Part shown: positions 28,577 to 37,198 of the stretch, piece after piece
Layout of the letters: every line of letters starts with the position of its first letter
How positions within the stretch are numbered: position 1 is the stretch's first letter
DNA from: Pseudomonas trivialis
GTDB taxonomy: Bacteria > Pseudomonadota > Gammaproteobacteria > Pseudomonadales > Pseudomonadaceae
DNA length: 64,000 bases
Assembly: GCF_001439805.1 (NCBI RefSeq)
Contig: NZ_JYLK01000001.1
Location: 434,001-498,000, forward strand
Direction of reading: 5' to 3'
Notes under the pieces: generated by a model
The model's database searches: none
What the model saw: only the letters and a program-made list of their open reading frames with translations
Told to the model about the DNA's origin: nothing
Position numbers and translations under genes: made by a program

Positions 28577-29410
28577 ATGAAGCAATATCTCGAACTGCTG
28601 AACGACGTCGTGACCAATGGCCTGACCAAGGGCGACCGTACCGGCACCGGCACCAAAGCCGTGTTCGCCCGTCAGTACCGGCATAACCTGGCCGACGGCT
28701 TCCCGCTGCTGACCACCAAGAAACTGCACTTCAAAAGCATCGCCAACGAACTGATCTGGATGTTGAGCGGCAACACCAACATCAAGTGGCTCAATGAAAA
28801 CGGCGTAAAAATCTGGGACGAATGGGCCACCGAAGACGGCGACCTCGGCCCGGTATACGGCGAGCAGTGGACCGCCTGGCCGACCCAAGACGGCGGCACC
28901 ATCAACCAGATCGACTACATGGTGCACACGCTCAAGACCAACCCCAACAGCCGCCGCATCCTGTTCCACGGCTGGAACGTCGAGTACCTGCCCGACGAAA
29001 CCAAGAGCCCCCAGGAAAACGCGCGCAACGGCAAGCAGGCCTTGCCGCCGTGCCACCTGCTGTACCAGGCGTTCGTGCATGACGGCCACCTGTCGATGCA
29101 GTTGTATATCCGCAGCTCCGATGTGTTCCTCGGCCTGCCGTACAACACCGCCGCGCTGGCGTTGCTCACCCACATGCTGGCCCAGCAGTGCGACCTGATC
29201 CCCCACGAGATCATCGTCACCACCGGCGACACCCACGCCTACAGCAACCACATGGAGCAGATCCGCACCCAGCTGGCGCGCACGCCGAAGAAGCTGCCGG
29301 AGCTGGTGATCAAGCGCAAGCCTGCGTCGATCTACGATTACAGGTTTGAAGATTTCGAGATCGTGGGCTACGACGCCGATCCGAGCATCAAGGCTGACGT
29401 CGCGATCTAA
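28577..29410 (+). CDS. thyA: thymidylate synthase
   Basis: A 277-aa cytoplasmic enzyme that methylates dUMP to dTMP with methylenetetrahydrofolate. The catalytic Cys is in [26 protein letters not shown] binds phosphate and [21 protein letters not shown] [17 protein letters not shown] is the dUMP-binding stretch. It ends DVAI, like other ThyA proteins. It is a little longer than E. coli ThyA (264) owing to a small insertion around residue 85-150. Downstream of lgt; folA, its metabolic partner, lies about 13 kb away behind inserted genes. Confidence 0.97.
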   Translation: MKQYLELLNDVVTNGLTKGDRTGTGTKAVFARQYRHNLADGFPLLTTKKLHFKSIANELIWMLSGNTNIKWLNENGVKIWDEWATEDGDLGPVYGEQWTAWPTQDGGTINQIDYMVHTLKTNPNSRRILFHGWNVEYLPDETKSPQENARNGKQALPPCHLLYQAFVHDGHLSMQLYIRSSDVFLGLPYNTAALALLTHMLAQQCDLIPHEIIVTTGDTHAYSNHMEQIRTQLARTPKKLPELVIKRKPASIYDYRFEDFEIVGYDADPSIKADVAI

Positions 29411-29425
29411 GTGTCGTTCTCGGTC

Positions 29426-29459
29426 AAATGTGGGAGGGAGCAAGCCCCCTCCCACATTT
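29426..29459. repeat. REP palindrome after thyA
   Basis: AAATGTGGGAGGGAGCAAGC followed by CCCCTCCCACATTT is a near-perfect inverted repeat with A/T ends between the convergent thyA and cadR genes. It could work as a bidirectional terminator. Confidence 0.8.
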
Positions 29460-29484
29460 GGATCTGGTGTTAATCCTGGCGGTA

Positions 29485-29925
29485 TCAGTGCCCGTGGCTG
29501 CGGCCCACGTGCGAAGGCTGCGCTTCGCTGGCCTGCACGCTCCCGCTTACCTCCAGCCGCTGCAGAATCCCGCATTCCGGCCCGCCGCCGCAGCGCTGGC
29601 GCAGGTCGAGCAGCTGTTCCTGCAATGCCAGCAGCCCGTCGATCCGCGCTTTCACATGGTGGATGTGCTCATCAATCAACGCATTCACGTTCTCGCACTG
29701 ATCCTGCGGGCTGTCGCGCAGGCCAAGCAGGCTGCGGATTTCTTCGAGGGTCATGTCCAGGCTGCGGCAGTTGCGGATGAAGATCAGCCGCTCGGTGTGC
29801 GCCTGGGTGTACACGCGGTAGTTGGCGTCGGTGCGCGCCGGCGGCGGCAGCAGGCCTTCCTTCTCGTAGTAGCGGATGGTCTCCACCGCGCAGTCGGTGT
29901 GTTTGGCCAGTTCGCCGATCTTCAT
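29485..29925 (-). CDS. cadR: Cd(II)/Pb(II)-responsive MerR-family regulator
   Basis: A 146-aa MerR-type activator. The winged-helix motif MKIGELAKHTDCAVETIRYY is followed by EKEGLLPPPARTDANYRVY. The metal-sensing residues Cys77, Cys112 and Cys118 match those of P. putida CadR (77, 112, 119), and the tail is His-containing (SHVGRSHGH) as in CadR. It is divergent from the cadA ATPase gene with a MerR-type operator between them, so it should repress and then activate cadA on Cd or Pb binding. Confidence 0.93.
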   Translation of the reverse strand: MKIGELAKHTDCAVETIRYYEKEGLLPPPARTDANYRVYTQAHTERLIFIRNCRSLDMTLEEIRSLLGLRDSPQDQCENVNALIDEHIHHVKARIDGLLALQEQLLDLRQRCGGGPECGILQRLEVSGSVQASEAQPSHVGRSHGH

Positions 29926-29948
29926 TGCAGCAATCTCCAAATGGGTGC

Positions 29949-29979
29949 TTGACCCTATAGTGGCTACAGGGTCTTTACT
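29949..29979 (+). promoter_or_regulatory. cadA promoter with MerR-type operator
   Basis: A -35 TTGACC (29949-29954) and a -10 TTTACT (29974-29979) are separated by 19 bp, the over-long spacer that MerR-family activators correct by DNA distortion. The spacer holds the dyad ACCCTATAG-TGG-CTACAGGGT. It lies 31 nt before the cadA ATG. Confidence 0.85.
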
Positions 29980-30010
29980 TCGCAACAGGCACCTTTAAGG
30001 ACGCGACAGA

Positions 30011-32236
30011 ATGAGCGATTCCCTGCACACCCACGATCATGCACCCAAAAAACTCACGCCCGTGCACAGCCACGGTGGCGCCTGCTGTTCCGGCACGCCG
30101 GCACCGGCGCGGGTGCAACTGAGCGAGGCACCCACGGCGGGCTCGCGCCTGAGCAGTTTTCGTATCGAAGCGATGGACTGCCCCACCGAGCAAACGCTGA
30201 TCCAGAACAAACTGGGCAAGCTGGTCGGTGTGCAGCAGCTGGAATTCAACCTGATCAATCGCATCCTTGGCGTCACCCATGACCTGCCGAGCACCGCGCC
30301 GATCGTCGAGGCGATCAAGTCCCTGGGGATGCAGGCCGATCCGATTGAAGAGGGCACGCCGGCCGCCGAGCCGCCGGCGAAAAAACACTGGTGGCCGCTG
30401 GCGTTGTCCGGCGTCGGTGCGCTGGGCGCCGAGGTGCTGCATTTTTCCGGCGTGGCGCCGACCTGGCTGATTGCGCTGGTGGCACTGGTGTCGATCCTCA
30501 GCGGCGGCCTCACCACCTACAAAAAGGGCTGGATCGCCCTGAAGAACCTCAACCTCAACATCAACGCGCTGATGAGCATCGCGGTGACCGGCGCCGTGTT
30601 GATCGGCCAGTGGCCGGAAGCGGCGATGGTGATGTTCCTGTTCACCGTGGCCGAGTTGATCGAAGCCAAGTCCCTGGACCGTGCGCGCAATGCCATCAGC
30701 GGCTTGATGCAGATGACGCCGGAGCAGGCGACGGTGCAGCAGGCGGACGGCAGCTGGGTCGAAAAGGACGTCAAAGGTATCGATCTCGGCGCCATCGTGC
30801 GGGTTAAACCCGGCGAGCGCATCGGCCTGGACGGTGAAGTCACCGCCGGCCAGTCCACCATCGACCAGGCGCCGATCACCGGTGAAAGTCTGCCCATCGA
30901 AAAGACCGTGGGCGACAAGGTCTTCGCCGGCACCATCAATCAGGCCGGTTCCCTGGAGTACAAGGTGACGGCCGCAGCCAACAACTCCACGCTGGCGCGG
31001 ATCATCCACGCCGTGGAGCAGGCCCAGGGGGCCCGCGCGCCGACCCAGCGTTTCGTCGACAGCTTTTCGAGGATCTACACCCCCGTGGTGTTCCTGTTTG
31101 CCCTGGGCGTGGCGATCATCCCGCCGTTGTTCATGGCCGGCGTCTGGTTCGACTGGATCTACCGCGCCCTGGTGCTGCTGGTAGTGGCCTGCCCTTGTGC
31201 ACTGGTGATTTCCACACCGGTGACCATCGTCAGCGGCCTGGCGGCGGCGGCGCGCAAGGGCATCCTGATCAAGGGCGGCGTGTACCTCGAGGGCGGCTAC
31301 AAACTCGACTACCTGGCGCTGGACAAGACCGGCACCATCACTCACGGCAAGCCGGTGCAAACCGATTACCTGGCGCTGTTCCCCACCGTCGAAGACAGCG
31401 CCCCCGCGCTTGCCGCCAGCCTGGCCGGGCGTTCCGACCACCCGGTGTCGCTGGCAATCGCCAGCGCGGCGGTGGATAAAAAACTGTCGGTGCTCGCTGT
31501 GGATAACTTCGAAGCCCTGGCCGGTCGCGGGGTGCGCGGCGATATCAATGGCCAGACCTACCACCTGGGCAACCACCGCCTGGTGGAAGACCTGGGCCTG
31601 TGCTCGCCCGAACTGGAAGAAAAACTGTTCGCCCTGGAGAAACAAGGCAAGTCCGTGGTGCTGCTGCTCGACGCGTCCGGCCCGCTTGCGCTGTTCGCCG
31701 TGGCCGATACGGTGAAAGACAGCAGCCGCGAAGCCATCCAGCAATTGCACGCGCTGGGCATCAAGACCCTGATGCTCACCGGCGACAACACCCACACAGC
31801 GCAGGCGATTGCCGCCCAGGTCGGGATCGACCAGGCCCAGGGCGACCTGTTGCCCACCGACAAGCTGCAAGCCATCGAAACCCTCTACCAGCAGGGCCAC
31901 CGCGTCGGCATGGTCGGCGACGGCATCAACGACGCCCCGGCCCTGGCCCGCGCCGAAATCGGCTTTGCCATGGCGGCGGCCGGCACCGACACCGCCATCG
32001 AAACCGCCGACGTCGCGCTGATGGACGATGACTTGCGCAAGATCCCGGCATTCATTCGGTTGTCGCGACAAACCTCGCGTATCCTCAAGCAGAACATCGC
32101 CCTGGCGCTGGTGATCAAGGCGATCTTCCTGGCCGTCACCTTCCTCGGCATGGCCACCATGTGGATGGCGGTGTTCGCCGACATGGGCGTGAGCCTGCTG
32201 GTGGTGTTCAATGGCCTGCGCCTGTTGCGCAAATAA
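30011..32236 (+). CDS. cadA: heavy-metal (Cd/Zn/Pb) translocating P1B-type ATPase
   Basis: A 741-aa inner-membrane exporter. The His/Cys-rich N-terminus (HTHDHAP, HSHGGACCSG) and an HMA-like domain with EAMDCPTEQ (one Cys of the usual CxxC lost) come first, then eight helices with the CPC metal motif (Cys394-Cys396), phosphorylation Asp438 (DKTGT), the HP motif in GRSDHPVSLA, and MVGDGINDAPAL. The pattern is that of Zn/Cd/Pb pumps and not Cu pumps. It is driven by CadR. From memory cadR/cadA is not at this spot in P. aeruginosa, so the pair may be part of an accessory insert in the thyA-folA interval. Confidence 0.95.
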   Translation: MSDSLHTHDHAPKKLTPVHSHGGACCSGTPAPARVQLSEAPTAGSRLSSFRIEAMDCPTEQTLIQNKLGKLVGVQQLEFNLINRILGVTHDLPSTAPIVEAIKSLGMQADPIEEGTPAAEPPAKKHWWPLALSGVGALGAEVLHFSGVAPTWLIALVALVSILSGGLTTYKKGWIALKNLNLNINALMSIAVTGAVLIGQWPEAAMVMFLFTVAELIEAKSLDRARNAISGLMQMTPEQATVQQADGSWVEKDVKGIDLGAIVRVKPGERIGLDGEVTAGQSTIDQAPITGESLPIEKTVGDKVFAGTINQAGSLEYKVTAAANNSTLARIIHAVEQAQGARAPTQRFVDSFSRIYTPVVFLFALGVAIIPPLFMAGVWFDWIYRALVLLVVACPCALVISTPVTIVSGLAAAARKGILIKGGVYLEGGYKLDYLALDKTGTITHGKPVQTDYLALFPTVEDSAPALAASLAGRSDHPVSLAIASAAVDKKLSVLAVDNFEALAGRGVRGDINGQTYHLGNHRLVEDLGLCSPELEEKLFALEKQGKSVVLLLDASGPLALFAVADTVKDSSREAIQQLHALGIKTLMLTGDNTHTAQAIAAQVGIDQAQGDLLPTDKLQAIETLYQQGHRVGMVGDGINDAPALARAEIGFAMAAAGTDTAIETADVALMDDDLRKIPAFIRLSRQTSRILKQNIALALVIKAIFLAVTFLGMATMWMAVFADMGVSLLVVFNGLRLLRK

Positions 32237-32252
32237 ACGATGAGGGGCGGGT

Positions 32253-33116
32253 GTGCTGAGTGCCGAGCTGAAAGCGTTTTTCATGGTCGCCCGCCTGGGC
32301 AGCATCACCCAGGCGGCAAAAAAGCTCGGCCTGAGCCAGCCCACCGTCACCACCCAGATTCGTCATCTGGAAAGCCAGTACGGCATTGAGCTGTTCTACC
32401 GTGGCGGGCGCCGCCTGACGGTCAGCGACGACGGCGCGCGGATGCTGCCGATGGTCAAGGCGCTGTTGCAGCAGGAAGCGGATATCGAGTTTTTCCTGCG
32501 CAACAACGGCCAGGTGCAGGGCGCTCTGAGAATTGCCGCCACGGCACCGTATTACATTCTCGACCTGGTCAAAGCCTTCCGCGAGCGCCTGCCACTGGTG
32601 GATGTGTCGGTGGAAATCGGCAACTCGCAGCAGGTGCTTGAAGCGCTGGATGACTACCGTGTCGACGTCGCCGCGTCCTCGCAACTGCTGGAAGACCCCC
32701 GTCTGATTCGTCGCGTATTGGGCAGCGACCCGCTGGTGCTGGCGGTGCATCGCAATCATCCGCTGGCTACGCTCGATCATGTGCCGCTGACGGCGCTGGC
32801 CGGGCACACCTTGTTGATGCGCGAAGCAGGCTCCACCACGCGCCGGCTGACCGAAGAAATGTTGCAGGGCGCTGGCGTGAGTTACGGCCCGCTGCTGGAA
32901 ATCGGCAGCCGCGAATCGATCCGCGAGGCGGTGCTGCGCAATATCGGCATCAGCATCATTGCGCGACAGGAAGTGCCCCATGACCCGCAGTTGCGCGTGC
33001 TGACCATCGAGAATGCGCCGCAGATTCCGGAGTATCTGTACTGCCTCAAGGAGAGGAAGGGCGCGCGCTTGCCGGCGGCGTTTCTGGGGTTGGCGCAGGA
33101 GATGTCGCCGCTCTGA
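32253..33116 (+). CDS. LysR-family regulator, probably of the aminoethylphosphonate genes
   Basis: A 287-aa LysR-type regulator: winged helix at about 1-60 (GSITQAAKKLGLSQPTVTTQ, IRHLESQYGIELF) and a periplasmic-binding-protein-like sensor domain after residue 90. A LysR subfamily is recurrently found with 2-aminoethylphosphonate transport and breakdown genes, and this one stands directly upstream of such a set. The start is GTG 32253 after GAGGGGCGG. It lies only 16 nt after cadA on the same strand but is not expected to belong to metal resistance. The inducer is unknown. Confidence 0.85.
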   Translation: MLSAELKAFFMVARLGSITQAAKKLGLSQPTVTTQIRHLESQYGIELFYRGGRRLTVSDDGARMLPMVKALLQQEADIEFFLRNNGQVQGALRIAATAPYYILDLVKAFRERLPLVDVSVEIGNSQQVLEALDDYRVDVAASSQLLEDPRLIRRVLGSDPLVLAVHRNHPLATLDHVPLTALAGHTLLMREAGSTTRRLTEEMLQGAGVSYGPLLEIGSRESIREAVLRNIGISIIARQEVPHDPQLRVLTIENAPQIPEYLYCLKERKGARLPAAFLGLAQEMSPL

Positions 33117-33259
33117 GGTTTTGTGGTGGCCCAGACAACTCATTCCTTAAGGCCTACCCAAACCCACCAATACCACTATCACCGTGTTTTGCCTTCCTGC
33201 CACACCCGCGACGCATTGCCGCCCTAGCATGGCCTTCATCCGTTTGATGAGGTGCCCCC

Positions 33260-34324
33260 ATGACCACAGCCCTGAACAACCCCGGCGCGCCGATGCGCGT
33301 GCGCGGTATCCAGAAACGCTTCGGTGCCTTCACCGCGCTGGACAACGTGTCCCTGGACGTCGCCGCCGGCGAGTTGGTGTGCCTGCTGGGCCCGTCCGGT
33401 TGCGGCAAGACCACCTTGCTGCGCTGCATCGCCGGCCTTGAGCGCCAGGACAGCGGTGAGCTTTACCTGGGCGAGCGCGACGTATCGCTGTTGCCGCCCC
33501 AGGCGCGGGACTACGGCATTCTGTTCCAGTCCTACGCGCTGTTTCCCAACCTCACCGTCGAAGCGAACATCGGCTACGGCCTCACCGGCAGCGGCCGCGA
33601 TGAAGTGCGCCAGCGCGTCGGCCAGATGCTCGAACTGGTGGACCTGGTCGGCAGTGAAAAGAAATACCCCGGCCAACTCTCCGGCGGCCAGCAGCAGCGC
33701 GTGGCCCTGGCCCGCGCCCTGGCCCCGGCGCCGTCGTTGCTGTTGCTGGACGAACCCATGTCGGCCCTCGACGCCCGGGTGCGCGAACACCTGTGCACCG
33801 AGCTGCGCCAACTGCAACGGCGGCTGGGCGTCACCACGCTGATGGTCACCCATAACCAGGACGAAGCCATGTTGATGGCCGACCGCATTGCCGTGATGAA
33901 CAACGGCAAGGTCGAGCAATACGCCACACCCCAGGCGATCTACGACCGTCCGGCCACGCCGTTCGTGGCCGAGTTTGTCGGCCAGGGCAACTGGCTGCCG
34001 TTCAGCCGCAACAGTGCCAGCCACGCTCAGGTCGGCGGGCTGAACCTGCGCCTGGCCGACGACGCGGGCGTGGCCACCTCCGGGCGGCTGTTCTGCCGCC
34101 CGGAAGCCATCAGCGTCAACCCGCCCGTGCATGAAGAGAACCTGTTTCCGGCCAAGGTGCGCGAGATCACGTTCCTCGGCAACCGCTGCCGCATGAGCTT
34201 CGAGCTGGAGCACTTGCCCGGCCACCCGCTGCTGGCCGAACTGGCCCCGGAAGCCATGCCGCGCCTGGGCGCCCAGCACATTTGGGTGGCCCTGCCGCCG
34301 CGCAGCCTGCAGGTGTTCGCCTGA
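33260..34324 (+). CDS. phnT: putative 2-aminoethylphosphonate ABC transporter ATP-binding protein
   Basis: A 354-aa ATPase: Walker A GPSGCGKTT (44-52), Q-loop FQSYALFPNLTV, signature LSGGQQQRVALARAL, Walker B LLLLDEPMSALDARV and switch His in MVTHNQDEA. A C-terminal TOBE-like domain follows. It resembles iron(III)/phosphonate-type importers (FbpC/PhnT group). One base separates its stop from the permease gene. The substrate assignment depends on neighbours: a fused permease, a PhnS-like binding protein, a FAD oxidoreductase and a PhnZ-like HD enzyme. Confidence 0.85.
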   Translation: MTTALNNPGAPMRVRGIQKRFGAFTALDNVSLDVAAGELVCLLGPSGCGKTTLLRCIAGLERQDSGELYLGERDVSLLPPQARDYGILFQSYALFPNLTVEANIGYGLTGSGRDEVRQRVGQMLELVDLVGSEKKYPGQLSGGQQQRVALARALAPAPSLLLLDEPMSALDARVREHLCTELRQLQRRLGVTTLMVTHNQDEAMLMADRIAVMNNGKVEQYATPQAIYDRPATPFVAEFVGQGNWLPFSRNSASHAQVGGLNLRLADDAGVATSGRLFCRPEAISVNPPVHEENLFPAKVREITFLGNRCRMSFELEHLPGHPLLAELAPEAMPRLGAQHIWVALPPRSLQVFA

Positions 34325-34325
34325 G

Positions 34326-36032
34326 ATGGCGGCGGTCATGACGTTGCCGCGCCAGGTGTCCCGCGCTGAAATGGGCGACCGCCTGTTCGTGCTCGGCGGC
34401 AAGCTGGTGTGGTTGCTGCTGCTGGGCGTCGCGGTCCTGCTGCCATTGCTGGCGATCTTCTGGCGCGGCTTCAGCAGCGAGGCCGGGCAGGGCGGCGGGC
34501 TGGTGGCGGCGCGCGCGCTGGTCAGCAGCGACAACTTCCACTGGCTACTGGGCAACAGCCTGAAAGTCTCCCTCAGCGTGGCGGCGATTGTCGTACCGCT
34601 GGCCTACCTGTTTGCCTACGCCCTGCAACGCACGTTGATCCCCGCCAAGCCGCTCTGGCGCGGCCTGTCGCTGCTGCCGCTGATGGCCCCGTCGATGCTG
34701 CCGGGCATTGCGCTGGTCTACCTGTTCGGCAACCAGGGCCTGCTGCGCGGCTTGCTCGCGGACAATATCTACGGCTTCTGGGGGATCGTGCTGGGGGAGG
34801 TGATCTACACCTTCCCACACGCTTTGATGATTCTGCTGTCGGCGCTCTCGCTGGCGGATGCGCGGCTGTTCGACGCCGCATCGAGCATGGGCGCCAGCCC
34901 CGCCCGGGCGTTTCGCAGCATCACCTGGCCGGCCACGCGCCAGGCCGTGTTCGCCGCGTTCTGCCTGGTGTTTACCCTCACCATCACCGACTTCGGCGTG
35001 CCGGTGGTGGTGGGCGGTGATTATCAGGTGCTGGCGCTGGAAGCCTACAAAGCGGTGGTCGGCCAGCAACAGTTTGGGCGCGGCGCGTTGATCGGCATGG
35101 TGTTGCTGCTGCCGGCGCTGTTCAGCTTTGGCGTGGATACCTGGTTGCGTCGTCGCCACGGCGACGCCATGAGCGGCCGCGCCCAGGTCTTCCGGCCGGC
35201 GACATCGCGGGCACGGGACGCCTGCTACCTGGCCATCGTGGTGCTGATCTGCGCCGCGCTGTTGCTGGTGTTTGGCATGGCGGTGTACTCCTCGCTGGTG
35301 AAATTCTGGCCGTACAACCTGTCGCTGTCGCTCAGTCACTACCAGTTCGAAGACACCGCCGGCGGCGGCTGGCTGGCCTATCGCAACAGCCTGATCCTGG
35401 CGTCGTGCAGCGCATTGATCGGCAGCGTGCTGATCTTCACCGGCGCTTACCTGATGGAAAAAACCAAGGGTCAGAAGGGCCTGAACCTGGCCCTGCGCCT
35501 GCTCAGCTTCGTGCCGATGGCGGTGCCGGGTCTGGTTTTGGGCCTGGGCTACGTGTTCTTTTTCAATCTCAACGGCAACCCGCTGCATGTGTTCTACGGG
35601 ACCATGACCCTGCTGGTGGTGTGCACCATTGCACATTATTTGACCACCGCGCAGATGACCGCCACCACTGCGCTGCGCCAGCTGGACGCCGAGTTCGAAG
35701 CCGCTGCCCTGTCCCTCAAGGCACCGCTGTACCGCCATTATTTGCGCGTGACCGTGCCGATCTGCCTGCCGGCGCTGCTGGACATCGTGCGCTACCTGTT
35801 TGTGTCGGCGATGACCACCGTGTCCGCCGCCATCTTCCTCTACAGCCCCGACACCATCCTCGCCGCCGTCGCCGTGTTGAACATGGACGACGCCGGCAAT
35901 GTGGGCGGCGCGGCGGCGATGTCGACCCTGATTCTGTTCACCTCAGGCAGCGTCTCGCTGCTGCTGGCGTGGGCCTCACGTGGCGCGTTGCGCCGCTCTC
36001 AAGCCTGGCGCCAGAGCGCGCCCGGCCAATAA
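34326..36032 (+). CDS. phnU: putative 2-aminoethylphosphonate ABC transporter permease (fused two-domain)
   Basis: A 568-aa inner-membrane protein with about twelve helices in two BPD-transport domains: the first EAA-type loop reads DAASSMGASPARAFRSITWP near residue 185 and the second EAAALSLKAPLYRHYLRVTVP-like stretch near 465. One polypeptide therefore replaces the two permeases (PhnU and PhnV) known in Salmonella; this fused form is usual for the Pseudomonas-type aminoethylphosphonate importer. The ATG lies one base after the ATPase stop. About 19 nt follow to the binding-protein gene. Confidence 0.85.
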   Translation: MAAVMTLPRQVSRAEMGDRLFVLGGKLVWLLLLGVAVLLPLLAIFWRGFSSEAGQGGGLVAARALVSSDNFHWLLGNSLKVSLSVAAIVVPLAYLFAYALQRTLIPAKPLWRGLSLLPLMAPSMLPGIALVYLFGNQGLLRGLLADNIYGFWGIVLGEVIYTFPHALMILLSALSLADARLFDAASSMGASPARAFRSITWPATRQAVFAAFCLVFTLTITDFGVPVVVGGDYQVLALEAYKAVVGQQQFGRGALIGMVLLLPALFSFGVDTWLRRRHGDAMSGRAQVFRPATSRARDACYLAIVVLICAALLLVFGMAVYSSLVKFWPYNLSLSLSHYQFEDTAGGGWLAYRNSLILASCSALIGSVLIFTGAYLMEKTKGQKGLNLALRLLSFVPMAVPGLVLGLGYVFFFNLNGNPLHVFYGTMTLLVVCTIAHYLTTAQMTATTALRQLDAEFEAAALSLKAPLYRHYLRVTVPICLPALLDIVRYLFVSAMTTVSAAIFLYSPDTILAAVAVLNMDDAGNVGGAAAMSTLILFTSGSVSLLLAWASRGALRRSQAWRQSAPGQ

Positions 36033-36051
36033 CCCTTGAAGGAGGTGTTCC

Positions 36052-37074
36052 ATGTTCAAGCCCCTGACGCTGGTCGCTGCCGTCCTCACCGCATTCAGCC
36101 TGAATGCCTTCGCCAAGACCGAACTGACCGTGTACACGGCCCTCGAAGCCGAGCAGCTCAAGACCTACAAACAAGCTTTCGAAAAAGCCAACCCCGACGT
36201 CGAGATCAAATGGGTGCGTGACTCCACCGGCATCATCACCGCCAAGCTGCTGGCCGAAAAAGCCCGCCCGCAGGCTGACGTGGTGTGGGGCCTGGCGGCG
36301 TCGAGCCTGGCGATCCTCGATCAGCAGGGCATGCTCGAGAACTACGCGCCGAAGGATCTGGACAAGATCGGCAAAAACTACCGTGACGCCGCCAACCCAC
36401 CGGCCTGGGTCGGCATGGACGTATGGGCGGCGACCATTTGCTTCAACACCGTTGAAGCCGAGAAACAGGGCCTGACCAAACCGGTGAGCTGGCAGGACCT
36501 GACCAAACCCGAATACAAGGGCAAGATCGTGATGCCCAACCCGGCGTCGTCCGGCACTGGCTTCCTCGACGTCAGCGCCTGGCTGCAAACCTTCGGCGAG
36601 AAGCAGGGGTGGCAGTACATGGACGACCTGCACCAGAACATCGGCCAGTACGTTCACTCCGGCTCCAAGCCGTGCAAGCTGGCCGCTTCCGGGGAATTCC
36701 CGATTGGTATCTCGTTTGAATACCCGGCCGTGCAGTTGAAACGCCAGGGCGCGCCGCTGGACATCATCCTGCCCAAGGAAGGCCTGGGCTGGGACATTGA
36801 AGCCACCGCTGTGATGAAGGGCACCGCCCACGCCGACGCGGCCAAAAAGCTCGCCGACTTCTCCGCCAGCCCGGCGGCGATGGACCTGTACAAGGACAAC
36901 TTCGCCGTGCTCGCCCAACCGGGCATCGCCAAGCCGCAGACCGAATTGCCGGCGGACTACGAGCAGCGCCTGATCAAGAATGACTTTGCGTGGGCGTCGA
37001 AAAACCGCGACGGCATCCTCACCGAGTGGCGCAAGCGCTATGACGGCAAGTCGGAGAAGGTGGCGGGCCAGTAA
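36052..37074 (+). CDS. phnS: putative 2-aminoethylphosphonate ABC transporter substrate-binding protein
   Basis: A 340-aa periplasmic binding protein with a signal peptide (MFKPLTLVAAVLTAFSLNAF, cut after AFA). The mature start KTELTVYTALEAEQLKTYKQ and RDSTGIITAKLLAEKARPQA match the iron/phosphonate-type family (PhnS). AAGGAGGTG precedes the ATG, one of the strongest ribosome-binding sites in the window, as expected for the abundant member of an importer. A REPIN sits between it and the catabolic genes and may dampen their expression relative to the transporter. Confidence 0.87.
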   Translation: MFKPLTLVAAVLTAFSLNAFAKTELTVYTALEAEQLKTYKQAFEKANPDVEIKWVRDSTGIITAKLLAEKARPQADVVWGLAASSLAILDQQGMLENYAPKDLDKIGKNYRDAANPPAWVGMDVWAATICFNTVEAEKQGLTKPVSWQDLTKPEYKGKIVMPNPASSGTGFLDVSAWLQTFGEKQGWQYMDDLHQNIGQYVHSGSKPCKLAASGEFPIGISFEYPAVQLKRQGAPLDIILPKEGLGWDIEATAVMKGTAHADAAKKLADFSASPAAMDLYKDNFAVLAQPGIAKPQTELPADYEQRLIKNDFAWASKNRDGILTEWRKRYDGKSEKVAGQ

Positions 37075-37098
37075 GGTTTTCTTTAAGGCTGATGGCCT

Positions 37099-37171
37099 CA
37101 TCGGGAGCAAGCCCCCTCCCACATTTGAATGTGTTCGCACACCAACGGTGGGAGGGGGCTCGCCTGCGATA
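37099..37171. repeat. REPIN inside the phosphonate operon
   Basis: CATCGGGAGCAAGCCCCCTC and CCCACAT face GGTGGGAGGGGGCTCGCCTG around a short spacer, forming two inverted REPs. It lies in the 124-nt gap between the binding-protein gene and the FAD oxidoreductase gene, so it divides the operon into a transport half and an enzyme half. Confidence 0.85.
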
Positions 37172-37198
37172 GCGGTCTTCAATTCAGGACATCACTCC

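Noticed and set aside
30011..32236. P-type ATPase as a copper exporter
   Set aside because: CPC, the His-rich N-terminus and the adjoining CadR with its three Cys point to Cd/Zn/Pb; the typical Cu-ATPase helix signatures were not recognised.
29975..32353. A 792-codon open frame antisense to cadA
   Set aside because: Shadow frame across the cadA gene and its operator; no family signature and no ribosome-binding site.
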